Shown here piece after piece: positions 45,249 through 55,671 of a stretch of 64,000 nucleotides of DNA. The notes under the pieces were generated by a model. That model was not told the DNA's origin, did not search any database, and saw nothing but the letters and a program-made list of their open reading frames with translations. Within the stretch, counting starts at the first letter, position 1. The number at the start of each line of letters is the position of its first letter. A program made the translations under genes and the position numbers. Source of the stretch: DATIXJ01 sp963714795 (GTDB lineage: Bacteria > Bacteroidota > Ignavibacteria > UBA10030 > SZUA-254); contig CAVQPS010000008.1 of NCBI GenBank assembly GCA_963714795.1, forward strand, positions 1 to 64,000, given 5' to 3'.

Positions 45249-47713
45249 ATGGTGAGGAAACTGAATAGATTTTTTTATATCTCTGTTGTTTTGTTGTGTT
45301 GTGCGGGAGTGCTTTTGGGGGGTACATCACCGAAAAGTATTGTTGCCGCACGAACGCCATCGGCTCCGCGGATCGACGGATTGCTGACGGATGATGTGTG
45401 GAATCTTGCCGTTCCCGTTTCCGGATTTACGCAATTTGATCCCGAAGAGGGCGCATCGCCGACGGAGCAAACGTCCGTTCGCATTTTATATGATGATGAT
45501 GCGCTGTATATCGGTGTGATGTGTTATGATTCCGTTCCCGGCGGCATTGTCGAGCAACTGACGAGACGCGACCGGACCGTTCAGGCAGACCGTATTTCCA
45601 TCATGATCGATTCGTATCATGATAATACAACGGCATTTTTGTTCAGCGGATCTGCATCGGGTGTTCAATCGGACGGCGTACTGTCGCAGGACGGAAGAAT
45701 CTATGATGTGCAGTGGGATGCCGTGTGGGAATATGATGCAAAAATTCTTCCCAACGGCTGGTCCGGAGAATTTAGAATTCCTTTCAGCGCTCTCCGGTTT
45801 GTCGAACAGGACAGCGAGTATGTCTGGGGGATAAATTTCCGGCGGTTTATCGCACGCAAACAGGAAACCGACGAATGGGTGATGGTGCCGCGGAAGGAAA
45901 CAATCCAGGGAACGATTTCATCCGTTTCGAGAATGGGAAATATTTCCGGTATCACCGATATTCATCCGCCGCTGCATGTCGAGTTACTTCCGTATGGAGT
46001 TTCCAAGTTGAATTATCTTTCCGAACCATCGCCGTTTCCGGTGCAGAAGCAATTTAAAAATTCCGCGGGCCTCGATTTGAAATATGGGGTGACGAACGAC
46101 TTTACATTCGATCTTGCCCTCAATCCCGATTTCGGGCAGGTCGAAGTCGATCAGGCGGTTTTGAACCTGACCCGGTTCGAAACATTGTATCCGGAAAAGC
46201 GGCCGTTTTTTCTCGAAGGCGCTCAGGCATTTGCGTTCGGAACGATGTTCGATAATAAACAGCTTCAGTTGTTTTACTCGCGCCGGATCGGGGCGAACCC
46301 GACAATTCCTGCCGCCGATTCCGGTTATGCTTTTCTTGACGAGCCGCAAGTGACCACGATTCTCGGCGCGGCGAAGTTTACCGGGAGAACCGATGACGGC
46401 TTGACGATTGCGGCACTGTCGGCAATGACCGATCGTGAAGATGAGGCGGAACAAAATCTTGCCGGCGTTCAACGGCCTTCGATTGTTGTCGAACCGCAGG
46501 CGAGTTATAATGTTCTACGGTTGAAACAGGATATCGGCGATCAATCGACGATCGGAATGATGGCGACGAGCGCATTCAAGGAACAAAATATTCCCGCAGT
46601 CAACGGAGGCATCGATTGGAATCGTTCGTTTCAATAAAGGAGAATATCTTGCTCGACGGCTATCTTGCCGGTTCGTCCGAAGTGCCGGAACAGGATTCGG
46701 TAAAATTAACCGGAACTGCCGGCAGGATCGGATTTGCAAAACCGCAGGGTGAACATTTTCTCGGATTCACGGCATACGATTATTCTTCGAGAAATTTTTC
46801 CGTTTCCAATCTCGGTTTTTACAGCCAGCCGCTCGAGCATGGCGGTTACACCGAACTTATCTATAAAGAAGATCGCGCCGAAGAACCGGTGTTGCGATAC
46901 GGAATTATTTTCCAATCGAATTATCGGTGGAATTGGGATGGCATCAATACGGTCAAACAAATTGAGACAGAGCCGTCGTGGCAATTCAGGAATTTTTGGA
47001 CACTGGCGCTCGATTATTATCATGATTTTCCGGCGTATGACGATCAGAACAGAATTGTCGGCGGTGTCTATCGCCGCCCGTCCGAAAATCAATTATATGT
47101 CGACATACAATCCGATGCACGGAACGCTGCCATCATGGCTTTGACAGTCGGCTACCTCGGCACGACGAAGGGAATGGGAGCTGCTTATTCCGATCTCAGT
47201 GTTACTCTCCGGCCAAATTCCTGGATGGAATTTTCACCGGAGCTCACGTTCTATCAAACGCGAAATGAAGAGACATGGGTGTTGCCGTATTTTACTCCCG
47301 ATGGATTTGATTTATTCGGCAACCGGGATGTCGATCAATATAGTGTTGCACTGCGGGGAACGATCACGTTTACACGGACGTTGAGTTTTCAATTTTTTAC
47401 ACAGGTCTTTATTGCGAAGGGACATTATTCCAACTTTAAAAAATTGGTTGGCGAAGAAAATTTACCTTCGTATGATTATGAACATTCATCGACGTATGTC
47501 GATCCCGATTTCAACGAAAAAATACTGAATGCCAATCTGGTGTTGCGGTGGGAATACCTTCCGGGCAGTACATTCTATCTTGTATGGACACAGGCGCGCG
47601 ATGCCACAGACGATGTTTTTAATACCACATTTTCCGACGATTTTTCGAACACTTTCCGGTTGCCGATGGATAACGTCATTCTGGCAAAGCTTTCTTATTG
47701 GTGGAGTTTGTAA
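45249..47713 (+). CDS. DUF5916/CBM9-like surface protein (frameshifted)
   Basis: A signal peptide (residues 1-24) is followed by a CBM9-like domain (APRIDGLLTDDVWNLA to WGINFRRFI) and a long DUF5916 beta-barrel-like region with FDLALNPDFGQVEVDQAV and EKRPFFLEGAQ, ending KLSYWWSL. Such proteins are outer-membrane or surface proteins in Bacteroidetes, sometimes near polysaccharide loci; the ligand is not known. Two extra bases within about 25 bp near 46621-46650 (one after DWNR, one after NKGEYL) break the frame twice; removing both gives DWNRRFNKGEYLLDGYL. The corrected length is about 820 residues. Confidence 0.82.
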
Positions 47714-47834
47714 AACTCCTTCCGCATCGTCTCTTTCCAACTATTCTTTCAATTCATCGTATCATGGAATGCAAAGTGTCAACCGTTTGACAAGGATATA
47801 TGTCTAAACAAGAGAAAGAAAAAGGGAACCCTGC

Positions 47835-48392
47835 ATGACGGCTGCGGACGAGCAGCAACTTATCCTTCAGGTGAAGGAAGGAAGCCATGATGCTTTCCGT
47901 ATCCTAGTGGAGCGGTATATGAAGCATGCGTATAATATTGCCTACGGCTTTGTCCGGGATCATCACGATGCCGAAGATATTTCGCAGGAATCGTTTGTCC
48001 GTGCGTTTCAATCGATCCGGTCGTTTCGCGGTGATGCGGGGTTCGGCACATGGCTGTACAGAATCGTTACCAATCTTTCGTTGAACCGTATTCGACAAAA
48101 AAAACATACGGCGGAACGGGAAATTCATTCGTGGGATGAAGCGATGCTCCATCGAAACAATCACATTGACGGTGCCGATAATCAGGATATGCGAATGCAT
48201 ATCGAACGGACCTTGCATGAATTGTCCACGCTCCAGAGAGCAGTCGTTATTTTACGGCATTTCAACGGGATGTCGACGAAACAGGTCAGCACGATCCTTC
48301 AATGTTCCGAAGGCACGGTGAAAACGCATCTTCACCGCGGACTGAAAAAAATGAAAGCGAAAATGATTTTCCTGAAAGATGAAATAGTATGA
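47835..48392 (+). CDS. ECF sigma factor (RpoE-like)
   Basis: 185 residues, with sigma-70 region 2 (ILVERYMKHAYNIAYGFVRDHHDAEDISQESFVRAF) and region 4 (LHELSTLQRAVVILRHFNGMSTKQVSTILQCSEGTVKTHLHRGLKKMK). The short size and lack of region 3 mark an extracytoplasmic-function sigma factor. The next gene overlaps by 4 bp and encodes a zinc-binding anti-sigma factor, so the pair forms a classical signal-transduction unit controlling envelope or stress genes. Confidence 0.95.
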   Translation: MTAADEQQLILQVKEGSHDAFRILVERYMKHAYNIAYGFVRDHHDAEDISQESFVRAFQSIRSFRGDAGFGTWLYRIVTNLSLNRIRQKKHTAEREIHSWDEAMLHRNNHIDGADNQDMRMHIERTLHELSTLQRAVVILRHFNGMSTKQVSTILQCSEGTVKTHLHRGLKKMKAKMIFLKDEIV

Positions 48393-49189
48393 GCCTGCAT
48401 AGAAAAATTAATCTTCTGTTGTATGATTATCTGAAAAATGAAGTATCCGATGTTGAACGGATAGTAATTGAGAAACATCTTGCAACTTGCCGGCGCTGTA
48501 AGGATGATGTCGATGAAATTCGTGCGGCCATTCAATTATTATCGCAGCAGAATATTGTTCCGAGCGATGAACGTCCTGCCGAATATTGGCAGCAGTTTGC
48601 CGGAATGGTCGATGAGCGATTGAAACCGCAATCATCGTCAGCGGCAACGTTCTGGTCGGATATTTGGGATGATATTATTTCGTTCGTCATGATTCGTCCG
48701 GTTACGGTATCCGCAGTGAGCGGTGTGATGGTTCTTCTTGTTGTTGCAATTCTGTCATGGCACAGGATGGTTCCGTCCCGGTTACATGAAGACGAAAAAC
48801 AAGGACCGCAGGTAGCGGAAATTTCGGGCCAAACTATAGATCAGGATATCAGGATGGGTAATTACTTCCGGAAATCAAAAATGCTGCTGGTCGGGATAAC
48901 GAACATGAAACTGAATGAGAATCAGCCGGTCGATTTGAGTTCCGAACAAAAATACTCCCGGGCTCTGTTGCAGGAAGCACGGTACCTCAAGAATCAGCCG
49001 ATGGACAATCGTTCCGCCAAACTGATCGGGGATCTGGAAAAAATACTCATCCAGCTTGCCAATGCGAAAGAACATGGTGATGGTCCCGATGTGGAGATTA
49101 TTCGCGGCGGCATTCACCAGGAAAATTTACTTTTTAAAATCCGCGTTGCGGAATCGATGTTCGATTCTTCGCGCACACCCGGCAATTGA
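48389..49189 (+). CDS. Zinc-containing anti-sigma factor
   Basis: 266 residues. The N-terminal anti-sigma domain has the ZAS motif H-x3-C-x2-C (EKHLATCRRCKDD). A single transmembrane helix is at about residues 105-125 (VTVSAVSGVMVLLVVAIL) and a periplasmic C-terminal domain follows. It binds and inhibits the ECF sigma factor until an envelope signal releases it. The ATG overlaps the sigma gene stop (ATGA-type), as usual for such pairs. Confidence 0.9.
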   Translation: MSLHRKINLLLYDYLKNEVSDVERIVIEKHLATCRRCKDDVDEIRAAIQLLSQQNIVPSDERPAEYWQQFAGMVDERLKPQSSSAATFWSDIWDDIISFVMIRPVTVSAVSGVMVLLVVAILSWHRMVPSRLHEDEKQGPQVAEISGQTIDQDIRMGNYFRKSKMLLVGITNMKLNENQPVDLSSEQKYSRALLQEARYLKNQPMDNRSAKLIGDLEKILIQLANAKEHGDGPDVEIIRGGIHQENLLFKIRVAESMFDSSRTPGN

Positions 49190-49217
49190 ATATTATTCTT
49201 CAGAAAGAAGCATCATT

Positions 49218-50363
49218 ATGAAAACAACATGTATTTTGTTCGGTCTCGCACTTGCAATCACCATCGGTTACTCACGTCAGGAAACGTCGATAACGATCGT
49301 TTCATCGGGAAACTCTGCCGTTGCATTTTCCACGGATGCTGCATCCGCGGAGACGATGGATGCGAAGGACGATCCGGGGTACGCGATGTATAAAGAAGGG
49401 TATAATCTTGTTCTCGATGAACAATGGAAAGAGGCGCGGGAAAAATTGGAGGGAATGATCAAGCAGTTTCCCCAAAGTTCGTATGTCGACGACGCGCAAT
49501 ACTGGTCGGCATTTGCACTCAAACATATTGATAAAAAGGGAGCTGTTGAAGCGTATAAACAATTCATCAAAAAATATCCGAACAGCAATTATTACGACGA
49601 TGCCGTTGCGGATCTGTCGCAGCTCGAAACGAATGAAGCTACCACTGCAGCCCCCTCGACGGGCCAGGGATGGTCGTATAGTTATTCGACGCCGGCCATG
49701 CCTGCACAACCGGCCGCATCTCCGCAAAGTCCGGTCATGATGGAGCGCTCCATGCGTGATATGGAACGGAAGTTGCGCATACTGAATCATGTTCCGCACC
49801 TATCTCCGGACACGCGGTCGTTTTCGGAACTAGGATGGGGGCGGGAAGAAAAGGAGGATCCGGAAACGGAATTGAAGATCGAAGCGCTCTATGCCATCGG
49901 AAGTGGGAAAGAGGATGATAAATCATTTCAGACATTGAAAAATGTTGCGCTAGATTTTAAACAATCGCTGCGGTTGCGGCAGGCGGCGCTCGATGCGCTT
50001 TCCGATTTCAAAAAATTCGATCTCATGCCGGTGTACCTCGAGATTGCAAAACATGATACCGCTGAGGTAATGCAGAATCTTGCCATCGATTTTATCAGCA
50101 GTAATACTAAAGACAAAAACAAATCGGTCTCAACATTGATCGATTTATTCAATGCGATTCCGCATAACCGGCTTGAACAGAAACGTACGATATTTTATTT
50201 TATCGCCGATGTCGGGAACGACAGGGCTGTCGATTTTCTTGCTGCAGTTGCGCGTTCAAGCGACGATTACGATCTGCGCAAGGAAGCGGTGTATTATCTC
50301 GGCAGTATCGGCGGCGATAAAGCCCGTTCCGCGCTTTATGAAATCCTAAGCGGTAAACAATAA
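49218..50363 (+). CDS. Exported TPR/HEAT-repeat protein
   Basis: 381 residues from the Met at 49218. A signal peptide (about 1-20) is followed by two BamD-like TPR units (YKEGYNLVLDEQWKEAREKLEGMIKQFPQSSYVDDAQYW and the next), a Pro/Ala-rich linker, and HEAT-like repeats (KIEALYAIGSGKEDDKSFQTLKNVALD, KEAVYYLGSIGGDKARSALYEI). It lies 28 bp after the anti-sigma gene and may be a periplasmic partner or product of the sigma unit. No catalytic motif was found. Confidence 0.82.
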   Translation: MKTTCILFGLALAITIGYSRQETSITIVSSGNSAVAFSTDAASAETMDAKDDPGYAMYKEGYNLVLDEQWKEAREKLEGMIKQFPQSSYVDDAQYWSAFALKHIDKKGAVEAYKQFIKKYPNSNYYDDAVADLSQLETNEATTAAPSTGQGWSYSYSTPAMPAQPAASPQSPVMMERSMRDMERKLRILNHVPHLSPDTRSFSELGWGREEKEDPETELKIEALYAIGSGKEDDKSFQTLKNVALDFKQSLRLRQAALDALSDFKKFDLMPVYLEIAKHDTAEVMQNLAIDFISSNTKDKNKSVSTLIDLFNAIPHNRLEQKRTIFYFIADVGNDRAVDFLAAVARSSDDYDLRKEAVYYLGSIGGDKARSALYEILSGKQ

Positions 50364-50530
50364 ATTGGTTCTCCGGAAACCGTGACGGATCTGAACCTGC
50401 TCATCCAGCCGGAAATTCAATAATTGCCGTGCGTTGTTGGGGTATTTGACTTTCATCCGCCGGTTAAGTACGTTTAGAGCAACGTTCTTTCCAAAGTCTC
50501 TTCATTTCAACGATTGAGAAGGAGAATTAT

Positions 50531-52462
50531 ATGAATCGTCTATTTTTTATCCTCATGATGTTCTGTTCTTTTGCCGTCGGACAGGAAAGTTATGTTTCCA
50601 TTAATCCGTCACAACCGAAAATCGGCGACCAGATTACAATCACATACAATGCCGGTGCGGCAAAGGCGCAATTGAAAACTGCTTCCGATATGGAATGCCA
50701 GACGCTGGTTGACCGCGGTGATTTCGATGAATTCCTTATTGAAACTCCGTTGAAAAAAGACGGATCGGTGTGGAGAGGCACATTCACGCTTCAGGATCCC
50801 GGGGCGCGATTGTTACTCTTCAGATTTGTCTCCGGAGAAAAAACGGATGATGATAGCGCCAACGTCTGGAACACTCTGGTGTATGGTTCCGACGGCAAAG
50901 CGGTGAAGGGTGCAAACTATATGCTCGGATGGCTTCTGGCAAACGGAAATCTGTACGGTTTTCGTCATTCGATGGACATGGCGGCCGCGAGATCCGTCCT
51001 CGCGAAAGAAACGGAGATCTATCCCGAAACATGGAAACCGCGTCTTGTCTTGTGGGATCGTGCACTCAAAGAGAATGATAATGAAGAAACGCGGGCGACG
51101 ATTCATAAAGAGCTCGATGCGGTTTATGCCTCAACCAAAAATGTTGATGAAGCATATTGGGATTTGATTCCATGGTATGAAAAGCTCGAGGATAGCAGCA
51201 GTGCCGCACGTCTGACCCAGGAAGTGAATACGAAATTTCCTCAAGGAAAATCAGCGTGCCTGCTTCGGTACCGGGCGATTATGAAAAATAAAGATTTTGC
51301 AAAACGGGCGGAGATGTTGGAAAAATTGCTATCGGATTTTCCGGATATCGCTGATAAACAAAAAGAAAATTATTTGGTCAATCTTTCGAGTGCGTATATT
51401 GCCGACAGTAATTATGATAAAGCGGCAGAAATCCTGTCCAGACTCAAACATCCGACTGCATCATATTACAACGGACTGTCCTGGCCGCTGATTGAAAAAG
51501 GTAAACAACTCGACAAAGCGGTTGCGTGGGCGAAGCAGGGCGTCGACCTTGCCGTCAATTCCGACCCGTCGGCAAAACCCGGTTATTATACCCGTCAGGA
51601 ATGGGAAGAACAATCGAAGGAACTGTTGTATATGATCCTCGATACCTACGGCTACGGTTTGCTGCAGTTACAAAAGTATGATGAGGCGGAAAAAGTTTAT
51701 CGGGAGTCGTATCAGGTATCGAAAGGTGAAGACGTTGACGTCGATGCACGGTATGTGGAAGCGCTTGTCCGGAATAAACACTTCGAGGATGCGATGACAA
51801 TCGGCAGGCAGTGCATCGAGGATTTACATGAAAGTCCGAAACTGCTGGATTTGATGAAGGAGGCATATGCTCAAAAAGAAGGATCGGAAAAAGGATTTGA
51901 TGCTTTGCCGGGCGATAAACAAAAAAGTTTTGACGGAATTCTTGCCGATGCGAATCGCGTGAAAACCGAAAAACTTCGGAAGAAAATCCTGGAGAGCAGA
52001 ACGAATACTCCATCCATGGATTTTACGGTAAACGATTTGCAGGGAATGCCGGTTGTGCTTTCTTCATTGAAAGGAAAAGTCGTTATCCTCGATTTTTGGG
52101 CAACTTGGTGCGGTCCCTGCCGTGCTTCGTTTCCGTATCTTCAAAAAGTATATGAGAAATATCAAAAAAATCCCCATGTGGCTTTTCTTGCAGTCGATTC
52201 GTGGGAACGAATGAAAGATATTCCTGCCACTGTTGCCAACGCCAAGAAATTTATGAATGATAATAAATATACGTTTCCGGTGGTTCTCGATGACAAGGTG
52301 GCTGAAAGATATAACGTCACGGGAATTCCGACAAAATTCATTATCGATAAAAACGGAGACATTGCTTTTACCACGATCGGATTCGATGGTCCCGGCATGG
52401 AAGATGAATTAACACAGCAGATAGAAATATTGTTGGGTGAGATCGTCGGCTCTCTCGAATAG
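50531..52462 (+). CDS. TlpA-like thioredoxin with N-terminal repeat region
   Basis: 643 residues. Signal peptide (residues 1-17), then a long alpha-helical region with TPR-like units (about 150-480, for example LKHPTASYYNGLSWPLIEKGKQLDKAVAWAKQ), then a TlpA/ResA-type thioredoxin domain (about 495-640) with the active site WCGPC in FWATWCGPCRASF. The protein is periplasmic and probably transfers reducing power or helps metal-centre assembly. The start codon follows AGAAGGAGAATT. A terminator is located at 52487. Confidence 0.88.
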   Translation: MNRLFFILMMFCSFAVGQESYVSINPSQPKIGDQITITYNAGAAKAQLKTASDMECQTLVDRGDFDEFLIETPLKKDGSVWRGTFTLQDPGARLLLFRFVSGEKTDDDSANVWNTLVYGSDGKAVKGANYMLGWLLANGNLYGFRHSMDMAAARSVLAKETEIYPETWKPRLVLWDRALKENDNEETRATIHKELDAVYASTKNVDEAYWDLIPWYEKLEDSSSAARLTQEVNTKFPQGKSACLLRYRAIMKNKDFAKRAEMLEKLLSDFPDIADKQKENYLVNLSSAYIADSNYDKAAEILSRLKHPTASYYNGLSWPLIEKGKQLDKAVAWAKQGVDLAVNSDPSAKPGYYTRQEWEEQSKELLYMILDTYGYGLLQLQKYDEAEKVYRESYQVSKGEDVDVDARYVEALVRNKHFEDAMTIGRQCIEDLHESPKLLDLMKEAYAQKEGSEKGFDALPGDKQKSFDGILADANRVKTEKLRKKILESRTNTPSMDFTVNDLQGMPVVLSSLKGKVVILDFWATWCGPCRASFPYLQKVYEKYQKNPHVAFLAVDSWERMKDIPATVANAKKFMNDNKYTFPVVLDDKVAERYNVTGIPTKFIIDKNGDIAFTTIGFDGPGMEDELTQQIEILLGEIVGSLE

Positions 52463-52486
52463 CCGAAGAAGACATTTTTAAAAAGA

Positions 52487-52520
52487 AAAGGCGGCCGGTT
52501 GTTTACCGGTCGCCTTTGTT
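52487..52520 (+). terminator. Rho-independent terminator of the TlpA gene
   Basis: AAAGGCGGCCGG and CCGGTCGCCTTT form a stem with a short AT loop, followed by TGTTATTTG. It lies 25 bp after the stop codon. Confidence 0.8.
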
Positions 52521-52613
52521 ATTTGAACCCGCCTCATGCCGGGAGGTAGTTCTATTACCGACTACTTGGTCGGACATCAGGTCGGAAGTGGAACTTCCTT
52601 CCAGTCACGTTCT

Positions 52614-53510
52614 TTACGGCCGCTGCCGACCGCTTTGGAAGTTCCGGTTATGCTCGGGTTGCTGTCTCGGTTGAGGTCTGATGACAGCCGGAGTACGCTG
52701 TTGATCGTGCCGGAATACTTGAGGATGAATTTGCTGTCCGTGTGGAACAGTTCCGAAGCGCGGGCGAACGGTTTCGATTTGAACGCGATCACGTCCGCTG
52801 GTAATTCGCTCGCCGTTGCCTGTCGGGCGAGTGACGACGTCGACACAGTTAATATGGCTGTTTGTCCGTTGTTCAACAAGATGAACGTCCACTCCGCGAT
52901 TGACGATGCGGTGATTATCGAATTGAATGTTCACCGATGCCCGCGTGTTACCGAAAATAACGCGTGCGCGATCTGCCGGTTGGATATAATCGGCAATTCT
53001 TCGTGCGGTGAAATATCTTCCGGGAACAAAATTCCAATAATGCACCGGGCTTACCCACCGATCTGCCGCGATAATACCCATTCCGGCACGAAACTGCGCG
53101 TAGGGAGTCAACGGCGCCCATCCGATGTTATCATTATCGTATCTCCATTCAACCCATGCCGGTCCCCATGTATCGTCCGGGATCCAGATCCAGCCGTAAT
53201 AATCATCATAATACCAGCGTCCGTAATGAAAAGTTGCCCATCCGAACGGTTCGCTCGAGACCCAATACCATCCGTAATCGGTCCATGTCCAGTTTCCATT
53301 CAGATACGGTCGCCATCCATGGCTGACACGAACGGGTCGCCAAACATACCCGCCATGCATTTGAATCCATTCTCCATACGATGATAAGGATGAATAAAAG
53401 ACGCCAAAATTCTTAGAGTGCACGCCAAAGTTAAAAGTAATCGGACGTTTTGCTTCGGCGTTCCCTCCAATTGCAAGGATCATCAGCACTACGAACATTA
53501 CTTTTTTCAC
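52614..53510 (-). CDS. DUF6600-like secreted protein, Trp/Tyr-rich
   Basis: 298 residues. A signal peptide (MKKVMFVVLMILAIGGNAEA) is followed by a DUF6600-type domain rich in Trp, Tyr and Gly: HGGYVWRPV, NGNWTWTDYGWYWVSSEPFGWATFHYGRWYYDDYYGWIWIPDDTWGPAWVEWR, repeats of an ARSRWYGW-like unit. The C-terminal 90 residues are Arg/Gln/Pro-rich and probably disordered (QRTPAVIRPQPRQQPEH). The function is unknown; it is likely periplasmic or surface. It is divergent from the next gene. Confidence 0.78.
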   Translation of the reverse strand: MKKVMFVVLMILAIGGNAEAKRPITFNFGVHSKNFGVFYSSLSSYGEWIQMHGGYVWRPVRVSHGWRPYLNGNWTWTDYGWYWVSSEPFGWATFHYGRWYYDDYYGWIWIPDDTWGPAWVEWRYDNDNIGWAPLTPYAQFRAGMGIIAADRWVSPVHYWNFVPGRYFTARRIADYIQPADRARVIFGNTRASVNIQFDNHRIVNRGVDVHLVEQRTNSHINCVDVVTRPTGNGERITSGRDRVQIETVRPRFGTVPHGQQIHPQVFRHDQQRTPAVIRPQPRQQPEHNRNFQSGRQRP

Positions 53511-53757
53511 GGAAATTCTCCTTTAAATTATATCAGTTTCTAACATCTACCGATGATATTTACAATGATTATGCCATTGTTTTATTCGATGATTTGAATG
53601 ATTTTTCATAAAAAACCATGAAAACCGTCCAAAAACTGAACCAGGATTGTTGGAGATTCAAGACAGCACAGATTGTGATCTACATACTTGACTTTATCAG
53701 AGGTTTAAAGTACCTTTGATATACCCCCCTCAACATCGTCATAGTGGTTCTTGTACG

Positions 53758-55524
53758 ATGTATTTTTCAACAAAGAAAAGGCAGTACTTGTCGACCAGTG
53801 TAATAAAAATTGCAATTATTGTCGCATCGGTGTCTCTATTCGTCCCCGGAGGGGAGATTTTTGCCCAAAAGAGCCGTCCGGATAATTTCAATAAATTTAT
53901 TGACGATATCCGGATTGCCATGCCGCAAGAACATTCCGGCGTTTATAAAATTCCGACAGAAAATGATTTCCGGGAATGGGGAACAATTGTTTTTCTCTTT
54001 CGCATGCAAATGTTCGACAGTTGCAGAGTTCTTCTTCGGAAGTATAATTATACGCTTCTTCAGTTGAAAGATAGTAAATCGGGAAAAGTCTATGATATTG
54101 TGCGCGAACAATCTCCGGTGAGATTCGGTTGGGGAACATTCATCCATAACCGCAATCATAGTAAACGGCTGAATATTGAAGTCAATCATCCTGTTGATGA
54201 TGATAATATTTTGTCGATAAGCGCCGAGTTATTCCGCAGAACAAATGCAGAATGGTTGTTGATTGCCGGTGGTAGCAGAAACGCTCTTACCGGCCGGGGT
54301 TCGACCGACGTGGGGAGATTGAAGCGGACAATCTTCCAGCGATGGCATGAAATGATTTCCGATCTCACACACATTACGTTGTGTCTTCATGCCTATGATG
54401 AAAAATCATATCCTTCGCCGATTCGGTCGGCCGATCTCATCGTGAGCAACGGAACGACGACCGACGAACAATGGGGAATCTCCCAAATCAGTCTGGCATT
54501 CCGGGATACATTGCGCTCGCTGGGTTTTGCATGCGGTCTGGCGATGTATGATTCCGGGTATGCCCGGCTTTCCGGCGGATGGAATCCCCAGGGTGTGTTT
54601 TCGAACGACAGTCTCGGATTCGGTCACTGGCTCTATCTTGAAGTTTCGCATAAACTTCGCTCAGAATCTTCCCGGTACGACCAGCTCGTGACATCGCTCG
54701 ATCGGGCTCTGGATATTACCGGTAAAAAGATATCTCAACAAGTGAACAGAGCATTCGGTTTGGTCTCTCCCCGCGTCGTGCGGGTCGACTCGTTGCACAG
54801 AATTCTTTTCCCTCCGGCCGATTTGGAAACGTATCGCATAATTTCTTTTAATGCACGTGATGCGCGCAATGATACAATCGATGTTCGGATGGGAAACTGG
54901 CTTGAGCTTCTCGGATCCGGAAAATCTGTGTCATCGGTTACCCGCCTGGATACGGACGAAGGCGAAACCCGGCACTCACGTTCACCGAACAGTGCTGAAA
55001 CGCATTCCGCGGTGTCAGCCATGAATGATGCAAACGATGCTGTTCTTCCTTCGATGATAAAGTTTGCGAGGGTTGAACGTTCTGATTCTTCCGCGGGCGA
55101 CGAAGATCGAACTGTCGCTGAGCCGTTGCAGGTTCACCGGATTCCCCTGCAACCCGTGCTTGCTTCGACGTTTGAGTTTGCATCGGTGTCTCCTGCGCCG
55201 GTGACATTTCGGTGGGAAGGAACGATTTCGGCTCAATTTAATCCGAATATTCAAACATTTCAAATCAGCACGCAGGACCAGATCAATGAAGCAACAGCTC
55301 CCCGGACGATGCCGAAATTTCTTATCCCTCTGATTAACAGTTCGTACCGGTCTGCCAATAGTAAATATGTCGGAATTCAGATGACCGAAATTCTCGTCAA
55401 TGAAATCGCACGGCTTGTCAATGAGCACCAGATGAAAAATAAGGATATCGGTTTGCTGGCAGAACAGGGCGAGCGCGGCGATTATTATCTGAGAATTTTT
55501 CCAAGTTCTGCACCAAAGAGATAG
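53758..55524 (+). CDS. Exported protein of unknown function, possibly N-formylglutamate amidohydrolase-like
   Basis: 588 residues from the Met at 53758, which is followed by a good signal peptide (SVIKIAIIVASVSLFVPGGEIFAQ). The middle region contains LNIEVNHPVDDDNILSIS, AEWLLIAGGSRNA and FQRWHEMISDLTH, a pattern weakly like the N-formylglutamate amidohydrolase fold. The C-terminal 150 residues are a low-complexity linker and a small domain with LIPLINSSYRSANSKYVG. I cannot assign a reaction. It may be cell-wall linked. Confidence 0.5.
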   Translation: MYFSTKKRQYLSTSVIKIAIIVASVSLFVPGGEIFAQKSRPDNFNKFIDDIRIAMPQEHSGVYKIPTENDFREWGTIVFLFRMQMFDSCRVLLRKYNYTLLQLKDSKSGKVYDIVREQSPVRFGWGTFIHNRNHSKRLNIEVNHPVDDDNILSISAELFRRTNAEWLLIAGGSRNALTGRGSTDVGRLKRTIFQRWHEMISDLTHITLCLHAYDEKSYPSPIRSADLIVSNGTTTDEQWGISQISLAFRDTLRSLGFACGLAMYDSGYARLSGGWNPQGVFSNDSLGFGHWLYLEVSHKLRSESSRYDQLVTSLDRALDITGKKISQQVNRAFGLVSPRVVRVDSLHRILFPPADLETYRIISFNARDARNDTIDVRMGNWLELLGSGKSVSSVTRLDTDEGETRHSRSPNSAETHSAVSAMNDANDAVLPSMIKFARVERSDSSAGDEDRTVAEPLQVHRIPLQPVLASTFEFASVSPAPVTFRWEGTISAQFNPNIQTFQISTQDQINEATAPRTMPKFLIPLINSSYRSANSKYVGIQMTEILVNEIARLVNEHQMKNKDIGLLAEQGERGDYYLRIFPSSAPKR

Positions 55525-55639
55525 AGCTTTCTATCTCCGGTACAAAACCGATCCTTGTTTTTTCCATCAACTTTTTGAAACATCAATCCGGATTAAAATT
55601 TACCACGGCCGGGAGTTGTCATTATTCAATCAAGTTTTG

Positions 55640-55647
55640 TATATTTG
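55640..55647 (+). promoter_or_regulatory. Candidate -7 promoter element TATATTTG
   Basis: TATATTTG exactly matches TAnnTTTG, with GTTG 21 bases upstream. Transcription would start near 55653, so the Met at 55672 is the better start for the following gene than the one at 55645. Confidence 0.45.
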
Positions 55648-55671
55648 AATAAAAAAGAATGGAATTGTATC

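Noticed and set aside
52577..52879. Alternative frame overlapping the end of the DUF6600-like gene
   Set aside because: The DUF6600-like frame is complete to its own stop with a plausible disordered tail; the alternative frame has no motif.
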